Source of the DNA: Rhodocyclales bacterium
Lineage (GTDB): Bacteria; Pseudomonadota; Gammaproteobacteria; Burkholderiales; Rhodocyclaceae
NCBI GenBank assembly: GCA_016235805.1
Contig: JACRIY010000095.1
Span: 1 to 40,234, forward strand
Length of the DNA: 40,234 nucleotides
Direction of reading: 5' to 3'
In this document: positions 21,818 to 30,891 of the stretch, one piece after another
How positions within the stretch are numbered: the stretch's first letter is position 1
How the letters are laid out: the number at the start of each line of letters is the position of its first letter
Notes under the pieces: model-generated
Told to the model about the DNA's origin: nothing
Databases searched by the model: none
Seen by the model: only the letters and a program-made list of their open reading frames with translations
Translations under genes and position numbers: made by a program

Positions 21818-24073
21818 TCAGAGGAATTCGCGCGCGGTTTCGGTGGAGGAGCCAGTGCCGGCCACCTCGTCGGCGCTGTCACTGGCCGTGCTGTCGTCGG
21901 TAGCCTCTTCGATGACAAACAGCGCGTCGGGCGCCTCCACCTCATCGCCGGCCTGGCCGCTGGCGCTGGCCGGCGTGAGCTCTACGCGCAACGAGTTCAC
22001 CAGCAGCTCGCGCCTGGTCTCGTCAGGCTCCTCCACGACGCTGCGCGGCAGCGATGCGGCTTGAACCGTGGCGCGGCCGGCCACCTCACGAGGCGCGCCT
22101 TTGGCTGCCGATTCGTCGGGCACGATCTCGATGGCCGGGGACGCGAAGAACTTGGCAACCCAGTCGCTGACCTCGGCGCTGCTGGCATCGGGCGCAAGGC
22201 GAGGCATGCGCCCGAACTCGCCGGCCAGTTGTTCGAGCGTGAAGGTGTCCGAGTCAGTGGCGGGACGAATGCGCTGCTCGACGTGCGCGCGATGCAATCC
22301 AAGGTCAATCATCGAGGCCTCCGGGGGTGGCATGACCCGGCCGCACAACACAGGGTCTTGGTAGTAGGCGATCTTGCTGGCGAAGATCGGCTTGCAGTTT
22401 TCGAAGATCACGACCTGGCGGTCCTGGCCGATTTCCTTGAACTCCTGAGGCAGCAGCAGCGCGCGACGCTGCGGGCTCATGTTGGTCGAACGTGACGAGC
22501 TGCCCTTGCCGCCGGTGGACACGGAGCGGCCTTCGCTCGCGGACTTCTCCGTGAGCGTGCCCAGCATCTCGCTGTACTCGTTCGCGTCGCGCTGTTCGCG
22601 CGGCGCGTACAGGATCTGCATCGCGTGGTTTGTCGCGAAGGTGCGCGCTTGGTCCTTGCCGTACACGTCATCGAGCTGGCTCACCGACTGGATGACGGTG
22701 AGCAGTCGCAGGTTGTAGCCCGCGAGGTAGCCCACTGCTTTGGAGACGATCCCCACGCGCCCCATGGCCGTGAACTCATCGAGCACGAACAGGCATTGAT
22801 GCTTCAGCGACGGATCGTGCTCTGGCAGCGTGCGCGTATTGAGGTTGATCGCCTGGCTGAAGAACAGGTTCAGCAAGACCGCCGAGTCGGCCAGGCGGTT
22901 CGGTGGCACCACCACGTACACGCTCATGCGACGGCGGCGCAGATCCTCGAGCGAGAAGTCATCGCGCCCGGTCGCCGCGTCCACCAGCGGCTCGGCGAAG
23001 ATCGTGAGCGGCGAATTCAGCGTCGCGAGGATGCTGGTCAGCGTGTTCTCGCTGGTTCCGAGAAACCGGTTCAGCGCGTCCACGCATGTATCGGAAAGCG
23101 GCCGGTCGGACTTTGCGCGCTCGGTGATGATGGTCTGCAAGTGTTCCTTGAGTGAGCGCCCCTTGCCCGAGGCCTGGCGCAGGATCTCGCCCAGCGTGCG
23201 CGGCAGCGTCGGCGTCTCGACCAGGTACAGCGTGAGCCCGAGGAAGAGGTTGCGTGCCTGGTCGTTGAAGAAGGCCTCGGTGCCCGAACCCTTCAGGTCC
23301 GTTGGATAGAGCACCTGGCCGATGGCCAGGATGTCGCCCACGGTGTTGCGCTCGTCGACGCGGATTGCACTCAGCGGGTTCCAGCGGTACGACCGGTTGT
23401 CGTCGGCAAAGGGCGCCCACAGGTAGACCTTCTGCCCGTGCGCTGCCCGAAACCCGGCAGTGCGAGCGTAGTTCTCGCCCTTGATGTCGACCGTGACCAC
23501 CGAATCCGGCCAAGACAACAGGTTCGGGATCACGATGCCCACGCCCTTGCCGGAGCGAGTTGGCGCGCTCAGCAGGACCGACAGCTGCCCGCGAAGCGTC
23601 AGAAACTTGCCGTTGAGCTTGCCGACGACGATTCCCGGCTCACCGGACAGCAGCCCTGCCTTGCGGACCTCGCCGGCATTGGCCCACCTGGCGCTGCCGT
23701 GCAGCTCGCGCTTGCGGCTGCCGGCGGCGCCGATCGCGGCCGGGACGACGACGAACAGTGCGACGCCACACAGCACCAGGCAGATCTTGAGCTTGCGGCG
23801 CTCGCGCGGATCTTCGGCCGAGTCCGCCCACTGCTGCTCGAAGCGCTCGATGCTCAAGCCACGTGGCACCTGCTTGTGGATGCCCATGTACAGCGCCGAG
23901 GCACCAAACACGGTGCCGACAGCGGCCGCGGTGATGTAGCCCAGGACTGCGAGAACGATCAATGCGCGCAGGGCCTTGCCCCCGCCGGAGCCCGAGGCCT
24001 TTGACAGGAAGGCGTGCGCCGGTGCCGCAGGCCTGGCCTGGCCGCTGGATGCGACTTGCTCAATTGCTGCCAT
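21818..24073 (-). CDS. virD4: VirD4/TraG-family coupling ATPase
   Basis: A 751-residue type IV coupling protein. Two N-terminal membrane helices lie at about 35-62 and 96-117. Walker A is SAPTRSGKG (169-177) and Walker B CLFVLDEF (427-434). ELHGSARWA before the ATPase and KGENYARTAGFRA after it are typical of the VirD4 group. It carries the relaxase-DNA complex to the VirB channel using ATP. The C-terminal 150 residues are acidic and Ser/Thr-rich, with a poorly conserved look. Its start overlaps the end of virB11 by 14 bases, so the two are coupled. Confidence 0.93.
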   Translation of the reverse strand: MAAIEQVASSGQARPAAPAHAFLSKASGSGGGKALRALIVLAVLGYITAAAVGTVFGASALYMGIHKQVPRGLSIERFEQQWADSAEDPRERRKLKICLVLCGVALFVVVPAAIGAAGSRKRELHGSARWANAGEVRKAGLLSGEPGIVVGKLNGKFLTLRGQLSVLLSAPTRSGKGVGIVIPNLLSWPDSVVTVDIKGENYARTAGFRAAHGQKVYLWAPFADDNRSYRWNPLSAIRVDERNTVGDILAIGQVLYPTDLKGSGTEAFFNDQARNLFLGLTLYLVETPTLPRTLGEILRQASGKGRSLKEHLQTIITERAKSDRPLSDTCVDALNRFLGTSENTLTSILATLNSPLTIFAEPLVDAATGRDDFSLEDLRRRRMSVYVVVPPNRLADSAVLLNLFFSQAINLNTRTLPEHDPSLKHQCLFVLDEFTAMGRVGIVSKAVGYLAGYNLRLLTVIQSVSQLDDVYGKDQARTFATNHAMQILYAPREQRDANEYSEMLGTLTEKSASEGRSVSTGGKGSSSRSTNMSPQRRALLLPQEFKEIGQDRQVVIFENCKPIFASKIAYYQDPVLCGRVMPPPEASMIDLGLHRAHVEQRIRPATDSDTFTLEQLAGEFGRMPRLAPDASSAEVSDWVAKFFASPAIEIVPDESAAKGAPREVAGRATVQAASLPRSVVEEPDETRRELLVNSLRVELTPASASGQAGDEVEAPDALFVIEEATDDSTASDSADEVAGTGSSTETAREFL

Positions 24074-25127
24074 GGGCGCCTCCCAGCAGCCGAGGCCGGT
24101 ACAGCAGGCCTGTCACAGCGAACTTGCCATTGATGCGGGCGAAGTGCACAACGATGTCGATCACAGAGGCGGCCAGCTGCTTGATCTCGGGCATCGTCAT
24201 GCCGCTGCCGGCGCCTGACTTGCGCACCAGCAGCGCCATGCGCTCCATGGCTTCGTCGCACGATCCGGCGTGGATCGTGGTCATCGAGCCCGGGTGACCA
24301 GAGGCTGCGGAGTCCAGGAACGAGAAGGCCTCCTCGCCACGGACCTCGGCGAGCAGGATGCGGTCGGGGCGGAACCGCATGCACGATTCGAGCAGAGAGT
24401 TCGCCGTGATAGGTGCCACGCCCTGCCCTCCCTTGGAATAGCACAGATGCAGCTTGTTGCCGTGGTTGGGCAGCTTCACCTCCTCGGCGTCTTCGATCGT
24501 GATCAGCCGCTGGTCATGCGGGATCTCTTCGGCCAACGCCTTCATGAACGTGGTCTTGCCCGACCCGGTGGCACCAGCCAAGACGATGGTCTTGCGCTCC
24601 AGCACGGCCTGGCGCAGGAACTCGCCGTACTGCTTGGCCCCGTTGAGTTCGAGCAGTTGCCGCTCCACCTCGATCGCATGCTGTTGCAGACTGCCCGTGT
24701 GCATGAACAGCCCCGACCCCTCCAGGTCGGACAGGCGCTTGACGCCGTCGTTGGGTTTGCGCAGCGCGATGCCCACGATGCCGTGTTTGGTCGCAGGTGG
24801 TTGGGCGATCTGGATGCGTTCACCCGTGGGCAACGACGCACTGAGCAGCGGCGCGTTCTCGCCCGTGCGCTGCGAGGTGACAGTCGCGATCGCGCGCGCC
24901 AGGCTCTTCAGTGCCTCGGCGCTCAGCGCCTGGTTCTCGAACCGCTGCCACCCGTTGTAGGTCTCGACCCAGACCTCGCCGGGCTTGTTCACGCAGACCT
25001 CGATCACCCCGGGGGCCTCGATGTAGCCTTGCAACGGGCGCATCAGCGCCCGGACAGCTGTGGTCTCGTTGATGATCGGCGCGCTGGGCACCGGCATGCT
25101 TTCGGCGTGGCGCGGGATGGCGCTCAT
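24060..25127 (-). CDS. virB11: VirB11 secretion ATPase
   Basis: A 355-residue hexameric ATPase with Walker A GATGSGKT at 185-192, an Asp box RLITIEDAEE at 207-216, Walker B RILLAEVRG at 256-264 and the His box GSMTTIHAGS at 280-289, all diagnostic for VirB11. It works at the inner membrane with VirB4 and VirD4 in pilus assembly and DNA transfer. ATG at 25125-25127 overlaps the stbB stop by four bases. Confidence 0.94.
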   Translation of the reverse strand: MSAIPRHAESMPVPSAPIINETTAVRALMRPLQGYIEAPGVIEVCVNKPGEVWVETYNGWQRFENQALSAEALKSLARAIATVTSQRTGENAPLLSASLPTGERIQIAQPPATKHGIVGIALRKPNDGVKRLSDLEGSGLFMHTGSLQQHAIEVERQLLELNGAKQYGEFLRQAVLERKTIVLAGATGSGKTTFMKALAEEIPHDQRLITIEDAEEVKLPNHGNKLHLCYSKGGQGVAPITANSLLESCMRFRPDRILLAEVRGEEAFSFLDSAASGHPGSMTTIHAGSCDEAMERMALLVRKSGAGSGMTMPEIKQLAASVIDIVVHFARINGKFAVTGLLYRPRLLGGAHGSN

Positions 25128-25831
25128 GCGAACAGCGCCTTGAAAGCCGCATCGAGGTTCGAGCCAGCGCTTACCGATAGGCGCTTGAGCGTGAGCCTGG
25201 CAATCGCACGGTCGCGTTCGTCGCCATCCTTCGCAGCGCGAACGCGTTCGCGCCAGGGTGTGGCGTCGCTGCGGATCTCGGCGAGTGACGTCCCCACCTC
25301 CTTCAAGCGCTCGAAGACCTCGTTCGCATAGACCACAGCGTCGGGGCTCACCACGCAACAGTCGTCTTCCCGGATGGTTTCGAACAGCGCCCGGAAGCCG
25401 TGGCGAACATCCTCGCCTTCTTCGATTTTGTTGAAGACCACGCGGATCTTCTCCCGCGGAACCCCAATGGAGGCCAACGCTGTGATGGTGCTGATCGTGT
25501 CGCCGATCTGCTTCTTTGTGCGAACGGTTGGCACGACGAAGTAGTCGAACTCGGCATGCGACCCGTCCAGGGCTCGCATCCCCCGCATGAAGTCTTCAGC
25601 GTTGCTCGCCCCCACGTCGACGATGGCGGCCTCGCGGACGAGCAGGTCTTCGACGAGCCCCACGAACTCCTTGCCGCGCTGCTGCTCGACATCGACCCCG
25701 TCCTCTCGGGCATCGAGGTTCAGGGACTCAACCGAGATGATGGAGGCGTCGCGAATACGCGGCAGGAGCAGGTGCGCGGCGACGGTTGACTTGCCGACGT
25801 TGCCGCTGAAGTTGATGACAGCTACTTTCAT
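25124..25831 (-). CDS. stbB: StbB-like P-loop NTPase
   Basis: A 235-residue MinD/ParA-superfamily protein starting KVAVINFSGNVGKSTVAAHL, with the deviant P-loop GNVGKST known from StbB of conjugative plasmids. Later motifs are EAAIVDVGASNAEDF and YFVVPTVRTKKQIGD. In R388, StbB influences conjugation and plasmid positioning with StbA; no stbA was recognised here. It sits between virB10 and virB11, an unusual place for a partition-type gene, and overlaps virB11. Confidence 0.83.
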   Translation of the reverse strand: MKVAVINFSGNVGKSTVAAHLLLPRIRDASIISVESLNLDAREDGVDVEQQRGKEFVGLVEDLLVREAAIVDVGASNAEDFMRGMRALDGSHAEFDYFVVPTVRTKKQIGDTISTITALASIGVPREKIRVVFNKIEEGEDVRHGFRALFETIREDDCCVVSPDAVVYANEVFERLKEVGTSLAEIRSDATPWRERVRAAKDGDERDRAIARLTLKRLSVSAGSNLDAAFKALFA

Positions 25832-25866
25832 TGCTAGGCTTCCCCTGTCTGTTGAGCTCGCTGCTG

Positions 25867-27318
25867 CTACTGCGCGACCAGCCGGTACACGCCGGAGAAA
25901 TCAAGGTCCCGCGCGACGTACACACCCACCACGCCGCCCTGGTTCTGGTACAGCAGCGGCGGGATGTTGATGGTCGACTTCAGGACATCCTCCGCGAGCT
26001 TGGAGCCCTGTGAAGTGGTGGACGGCAGGTAGACCGTGTTGCCGTTGGAGTCCTGCCGCTGGCTGGCCAGCTTGATGGCGTCGTCGGCCATTGACAGAAG
26101 TAGCGCTGCGCCGATGCGTTCAGGCCAGCGGCTATCGACGTAGCCGCCGATGCCGCTCTCACCCAACTGGCCAACGGCTGGCGACTCCAGGTCCACCGAA
26201 ACAGCCGTCGGTGTGAGCACGCGGGTCCACACGACGGGAATGCGCGTGAGCCCCGGGCGCACGGACAGCATGCGGTACTCGCCCACCAGGCTGCTGCCGC
26301 GTTCGACCAGCACCACCTTGCCGTCGTGGCCGTACACGTCGAGCTGCACCAGGCAGTTCACGAAACCGCTGGTGGCAGTCACCACACGGGTTTGCAGCGC
26401 GCACTGGAAGATCGTGCCCTTGGGAACTGTCAGGGTACGGTTAAACGGCCGCTTCGCGCTGACCTGCGCCGTGCCGCTGTGCTCCAGCCCGCCCAGCAGA
26501 CGGCCTGAGCCAGCTTGCGAGGCCGCCGCATCGGGGAGGATCGGGGAGCCGAAGCGATTGGCCAGCGCAGCGACGGCCGACTGGGCCTCTGCGGCTCGAT
26601 CCCGGGCCCGATCGATGGGTCGATCGGGTGCTGGACCGCCCGAAATCGACTTGCCGGTTTGGCGCTCGATTTCAGCCTCGAGCCTGGCCTTGTGGGCGCG
26701 GAGTTCCTCCATCGTGCGCGAGAGGGAGCTCGCGCGGGCTTCCTCGTCCGCCGCGACATCCGCGGCTCCAGTCCCCATGCCTGCGCCGCGGGCCTGCTGC
26801 AGCCGCGCACCAGACGCTGTCCCACGTGTCTGGCTTGCGAAGACGGGCGCGTCCATCGGATTCAGTGTCGGCGCCGTCTGTGGGCCTGTGCGGCCAGCTT
26901 GTCCGCCACCGGGGTTTGGCTTTGCATCGCCGTTGCGGACCACCGCGATCGGCTTGACCTCACCAGCTTCGCTGATCGCTGGCACCTTCGGCTTTGGCTG
27001 GCCAGCCGGGTCAGTGGCGTCCGGCGCGGATGCGGGAATGCCTTGGAACTGCGGCAGCGTGGCCGCCTTGGGATCGACCATGCGAAGGCGCTGGGCGGTG
27101 GCGCTGGCCACTTCGGGCGTCTTCTGCGGCTGTGCCGCGTGCTTGCTGTCCAAGTAGCGCTTGGCCACCACGGCGCTGACAGCGCCGATGGAGAGCACGA
27201 CAAACGCCAGCGCCAGGACGGCCTTCATCGACATGCCCTGCTTGCGTGCAGGGGTCAGGCCCGGGATGGCGTCGCCTTCGAGCTGGGGGCCAGAGCTGTT
27301 GCTGGTTTCGGTGTTCAT
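25867..27318 (-). CDS. virB10: VirB10 core-complex protein
   Basis: A 483-residue protein with one N-terminal membrane helix at about 31-51 (AVLALAFVVLSIGAVSAVVA), a long Pro/Ala-rich periplasmic region, a coiled-coil-like stretch (MEELRAHKARLEAEIERQ) and a C-terminal TrbI/VirB10 beta-barrel domain with TVPKGTIFQCALQTRVVTAT, PVVWTRVLTP and NIPPLLYQNQGGVVGVYVAR. It spans the envelope and links the inner-membrane ATPases to the outer-membrane pore. Its start overlaps the virB9 stop by four bases. Confidence 0.93.
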   Translation of the reverse strand: MNTETSNSSGPQLEGDAIPGLTPARKQGMSMKAVLALAFVVLSIGAVSAVVAKRYLDSKHAAQPQKTPEVASATAQRLRMVDPKAATLPQFQGIPASAPDATDPAGQPKPKVPAISEAGEVKPIAVVRNGDAKPNPGGGQAGRTGPQTAPTLNPMDAPVFASQTRGTASGARLQQARGAGMGTGAADVAADEEARASSLSRTMEELRAHKARLEAEIERQTGKSISGGPAPDRPIDRARDRAAEAQSAVAALANRFGSPILPDAAASQAGSGRLLGGLEHSGTAQVSAKRPFNRTLTVPKGTIFQCALQTRVVTATSGFVNCLVQLDVYGHDGKVVLVERGSSLVGEYRMLSVRPGLTRIPVVWTRVLTPTAVSVDLESPAVGQLGESGIGGYVDSRWPERIGAALLLSMADDAIKLASQRQDSNGNTVYLPSTTSQGSKLAEDVLKSTINIPPLLYQNQGGVVGVYVARDLDFSGVYRLVAQ

Positions 27319-28286
27319 CGCTGTGTACCTCCCGTGTCCTGGCCCGTCACCGAGCTCTTGTCCATCACCACCACGCGCGAGACACCCGGCACGACGGTCC
27401 CATCCTTCGGGCGGTGTCCCTCACGGTCGAAGGCCTCGTTGATCACGGCCGCGACCGCATCGCCCAGGCGCAGCAGGAAGCGCTTGCCCACCCGGTCGGC
27501 CACCAGTAGCCCGTCCTCACCCATCCGCGTGTTGACTGTTTCCTCGCTGCCGTCAGGTGCAGCGATGAAGATCGCGGGCAGTGGTGCGTTGCCCGCGAAC
27601 CGAAAGTACGTCGCCCGTCCGTCGTCGAAGACCATCGTCGGCACCAGGTCCTCGCCCTTGGGGCCCACGGCCACGGAATATTCGGCGTTGCGCACCAAGG
27701 CTGTGGCCCGCATGCGATTGGCCACGAGCTCCTCGGCGGACAGCGGACGTGGCACCTCGGGCATTGCGATCGCTGGCGGCCGCGGCGCCTCGACCTGGAC
27801 CGCAACCGGCGCCGGAGGCGGCGCAGGCAGGGTGATAACCACCCGCATCGCGGCCAGGCCCTTGTCGAGGGGCACCAGCTCGAACGCGTACCGCCGTCGA
27901 CTGGTGATCACGCTCAGGTTGTTGATGAGTGCGCCCTCGCGGGGTTTGACAAAGATGTCGCGTCGGGTCTCGCCGACGGCCACGCACCAGGTGTCCTGCG
28001 GCGCCTCGCAGTTGGCGCCCTGCCCTGTGGCCGGATCGCCGATCAGCTGCTCGTCGGCCGCAAGGACGATGTGGGTGACCTGGCCGCGCCGGGTGTGCAC
28101 CGTGACCACCGCGTCGGGTGAATACTCGATGCGCCGAATGCGCGGGTCTTCCAGCGACGCCGCCGCGGCACTGACCCGGGCGGCAGCCCCACCCGAAGCT
28201 CCCCCTGCGACCGCGGCCGGAACCATGAAGGCGGCCGCCGCGGCCGCTGCGGCGGCCAGCGCCGTGGCTTGAATGCTCGACTTCAT
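27315..28286 (-). CDS. virB9: VirB9 core-complex protein
   Basis: A 323-residue periplasmic/outer-membrane protein with an alanine-rich signal peptide (about 1-28). The VirB9/TrbG/CagX domains contain RIRRIEYSPDAVVTVHTRRG, VGETRRDIFVKPREGALINN and VITSRRRYAFEL. The C-terminal domain has NTRMGEDGLLVADRVGKRFL. It forms the outer-membrane core ring with VirB10 and usually VirB7. Overlaps of four bases at both ends show tight coupling. No lipobox is present. Confidence 0.92.
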   Translation of the reverse strand: MKSSIQATALAAAAAAAAAFMVPAAVAGGASGGAAARVSAAAASLEDPRIRRIEYSPDAVVTVHTRRGQVTHIVLAADEQLIGDPATGQGANCEAPQDTWCVAVGETRRDIFVKPREGALINNLSVITSRRRYAFELVPLDKGLAAMRVVITLPAPPPAPVAVQVEAPRPPAIAMPEVPRPLSAEELVANRMRATALVRNAEYSVAVGPKGEDLVPTMVFDDGRATYFRFAGNAPLPAIFIAAPDGSEETVNTRMGEDGLLVADRVGKRFLLRLGDAVAAVINEAFDREGHRPKDGTVVPGVSRVVVMDKSSVTGQDTGGTQR

Positions 28287-29080
28287 TGGGCGCCCCCTTG
28301 AGAGGCCTGGGCGCTCTTGGCCGAGGCCTCAACGCGCGACGCTGCAACCTCGGCGTCTGTGCGATAGGCCGTGACGACGAACCCGAAGGGGTTCTCCAGG
28401 CGGTCGGCCGGCTTCTTGACCGATGCCGGGCGGTACTCGTAGCGCACGGTGGCCACGTAGCGTGTGACCGCGGGCGTAGGGATGCCCTGGCTGCGAACCT
28501 CGCGCTCGTAGGTCACGAGCGCCTCGCCAGCCTTGCCTGGTGCGACATCGCCGCTGGGGCGCACACCGATGATGGTGACTCGGCGCAGTTCCTTGTCCTG
28601 CAGCTTCTCGTGCAGCGCCTCGGGCCCCACGAACAGGCGCTGGTATGGCCCGAAGATCTCGCCAGTGCTCATGCGCGCGACTTGCTGGTAGTCGGCATTG
28701 AGCATCGAGTAGTTGTAGGTCTCGCGTGCCCGCACGTAGCGTGCTGCGTTGTGCAGGTCCATTGCAATCACTTGCGGCACGGACTTGTCGTCGAGGCTGG
28801 GCAGTACCACGGACTCGCCCGTGGTCTTGTCAACCATGAGGACTTTGGGTGCTGGCGGCGGCTGCATGAACTGGAGCAAGGCCGCGCTGAAGCCCATCAC
28901 AGCGAGCACACATGCCACACCCGCGACTATCCAGGCCCGCCGCCGCGACTGCGCATTGACCATCTCCAGCTCGACGGACCAGAGGCTTGCTTGCGCGATC
29001 TTCTTGAGCGCATTGGGTGAACTTGGCAGCGCCAGTTCAGCCGCCGCGCGTAGCGCGAGTTCGGGGGCGGGCCTGCTCAT
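28283..29080 (-). CDS. virB8: VirB8 inner-membrane assembly protein
   Basis: A 265-residue protein with one membrane helix at about 50-70 (AWIVAGVACVLAVMGFSAAL) and a periplasmic NTF2-like VirB8 domain containing VRARETYNYSMLNADYQQVA and VTRYVATVRYEYRP. VirB8 nucleates the transfer channel and contacts VirB5, VirB9 and VirB10. ATG at 29078-29080 is preferred, sharing one base with the virB5 stop; a GTG one codon earlier is equally possible. Confidence 0.92.
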   Translation of the reverse strand: MSRPAPELALRAAAELALPSSPNALKKIAQASLWSVELEMVNAQSRRRAWIVAGVACVLAVMGFSAALLQFMQPPPAPKVLMVDKTTGESVVLPSLDDKSVPQVIAMDLHNAARYVRARETYNYSMLNADYQQVARMSTGEIFGPYQRLFVGPEALHEKLQDKELRRVTIIGVRPSGDVAPGKAGEALVTYEREVRSQGIPTPAVTRYVATVRYEYRPASVKKPADRLENPFGFVVTAYRTDAEVAASRVEASAKSAQASQGGAQ

Positions 29081-29808
29081 CACAGGCCCCCGGTGGTGAT
29101 GCCGCCCATCGTGCCAGTGCGGGCAGCGCGGGCGCGCTGCAGCTCCTTGGCGCGAGCTTCTGCCACCTTGGCGTCGGCCTCGGCCATGTTGCGCATCAGG
29201 TTGATCTGCGAGATTTCGTGTTGCAGCAGCGCAGACTCACCGGCGATGCGCGCCTGAATCTCGGCGATCTCCTTCGCGTCCTGCGTGCCGCCGGCTTGCT
29301 GGAGCAATTGATTGATCTGCTCGGTCCGATTGGCCGCTGGCTTCAATGCATCCTGGAAGTACGCCAGGTACTGGTAAGGCTTGTTGAGTTCGCTCTCGCA
29401 GCGGATGCGTTCGGCCGTGTCTGCGATGTTCTCGCAGTTATAGGCCGTGGCCGCATCGCGCAGCACCTTGGCCGAGCTGCTCAAGCCCTGGTAGCCGCCT
29501 TGCTGGATTCCAGTGAGCACCTGCCGCGCGTCCTTCGGGATGTAGTTCTGAAGCGCGGGGTTGTTCAGGATCTGGCCCAAGTTGCGCGCGCCTTTGATGG
29601 CCTGCACTTGCTGCTGTGCCTGAGCGTAGGTGTCTTTGAGGGTGCTGAGCTGGTCCTGCACGGCCTGCAACTGATCCATCAAAGCGCTCACCTGAGCGAC
29701 CGCTTGCATCAACGACGCCACGTCGATGACTGGAATGCCTGCGCGGGCCGCTTGCGGGGTGACCCACACGCAGACCACGAGGGCGAGCTTTACAAGGTGT
29801 TTGAACAT
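29080..29808 (-). CDS. virB5: VirB5 minor pilus protein
   Basis: A 242-residue exported protein with signal LVKLALVVCVWVTPQAARA followed by GIPVIDVASLMQAVAQVSAL, the usual mature start of VirB5/TrbJ-like proteins. The rest is mostly helical with long heptad-like stretches (LQAVQDQLSTLKDTYAQAQQ). VirB5 caps the pilus and takes part in recipient contact. The ATG at 29806-29808 has GGAG seven bases in front. It follows virB6 in this operon, a rearranged order compared with the Agrobacterium locus. Confidence 0.88.
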   Translation of the reverse strand: MFKHLVKLALVVCVWVTPQAARAGIPVIDVASLMQAVAQVSALMDQLQAVQDQLSTLKDTYAQAQQQVQAIKGARNLGQILNNPALQNYIPKDARQVLTGIQQGGYQGLSSSAKVLRDAATAYNCENIADTAERIRCESELNKPYQYLAYFQDALKPAANRTEQINQLLQQAGGTQDAKEIAEIQARIAGESALLQHEISQINLMRNMAEADAKVAEARAKELQRARAARTGTMGGITTGGL

Positions 29809-29848
29809 CGAAGTGCTCCCGAAGATGTGAACCGTATGAAAGGACGAC

Positions 29849-30889
29849 TCAGCGTCGTCCGCCGAACAAGCCGGACACGCGCTGGTACGAATACCCCGCG
29901 GCCTTGCCTGCACCGTAGGCGGCACCGGCGCCGCCCTTGACGCCGCCTCCGCCGTCGCCGTTAGGGGCGCCGCCGCCCCGACCACCACCAGAGCCACGGC
30001 CGAGCACGTAGCTGATCGCCATCGCTGCGCCGGTGCTCATGGCCGGGCCACCCGTGAGCGAAGATGCGAGGCGGGGCGATTGCGCAACTAGGATTGCGCA
30101 AAGCACGTACATCACCAGCATGGCGAAGGCGCCGTCGATCGGACTGACCAGGTTGCCGCCGCCAGATGGGTCGAAGGCACCCTTGGCCTGCAGATCCGTG
30201 ATGACCTCGCCGACGATGAACAGCGACAAGCCCAGCGAGAAGAAGACAAACCAGGTCATGACGCAAGCCGACATCAAGAAGCTGAGCCAGCTGTCGAAGA
30301 ACTTCGCCGTCGGCTTGAACATCAGGCAGAGCACGGCCGCCGGACCAATCGCAAGCGCGAACGACGCGAAGACCTTGGCAATCACCGTGACGGCGCCGGC
30401 GACGAACACGAAGATGTCCATGCCGATCGTGAACACGAAGCTGGCAGCGAATACGTCGAGGCTGGTCCAGCTGGTCGCGGCCCAAAGCTTGTTCACGGCC
30501 AAGGTGCCTTTGCTGAAAACCATGTCCAGCGCGCCGAACGCGCCTGTCGAACTGGTCACCCCACCGAAGACGCCACCGTTGGCGTCCGATACGAACACGG
30601 TGGCCATGCCGTTTTGCAGGCTATCGACCGCCGCGTTGATGTTGGTCATGTAGAACCCAGCCGACAGCGCCACGGTCATCGTGATGCCGATCTTCACGAC
30701 CTTCCAGGCGAACACCTCCATCGGCTCCGACACCTCGCCGCGCATGACCGCCAGGCCGTAGTTCGTGACATATAGCGTCAGCATCGCAACGCCTAGCGGC
30801 CACAAGTAGCCGCAGAGCTGGCTCACCACCTGGGCCACGTAGCCCGTCAGGAAGGTGTTGATCCAATTGCCCAGATCGGTCATGTACAT
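29849..30889 (-). CDS. virB6: VirB6 polytopic membrane protein
   Basis: A 346-residue protein with about six to eight membrane helices and the TrbL/VirB6 core (FVAGAVTVIAKVFASFALAI, LCLMFKPTAKFFDSWLSFLM). VirB6 forms part of the inner-membrane DNA channel. The C-terminal 60 residues are glycine-rich and low in complexity (GGGRGGGAPNGDGGGG), like the tails of other TrbL-like proteins. Two in-frame ATGs, 30887-30889 and 30881-30883, are possible starts. The gene begins two bases after the stop of the preceding small gene. Confidence 0.9.
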   Translation of the reverse strand: MYMTDLGNWINTFLTGYVAQVVSQLCGYLWPLGVAMLTLYVTNYGLAVMRGEVSEPMEVFAWKVVKIGITMTVALSAGFYMTNINAAVDSLQNGMATVFVSDANGGVFGGVTSSTGAFGALDMVFSKGTLAVNKLWAATSWTSLDVFAASFVFTIGMDIFVFVAGAVTVIAKVFASFALAIGPAAVLCLMFKPTAKFFDSWLSFLMSACVMTWFVFFSLGLSLFIVGEVITDLQAKGAFDPSGGGNLVSPIDGAFAMLVMYVLCAILVAQSPRLASSLTGGPAMSTGAAMAISYVLGRGSGGGRGGGAPNGDGGGGVKGGAGAAYGAGKAAGYSYQRVSGLFGGRR

Positions 30890-30891
30890 GG

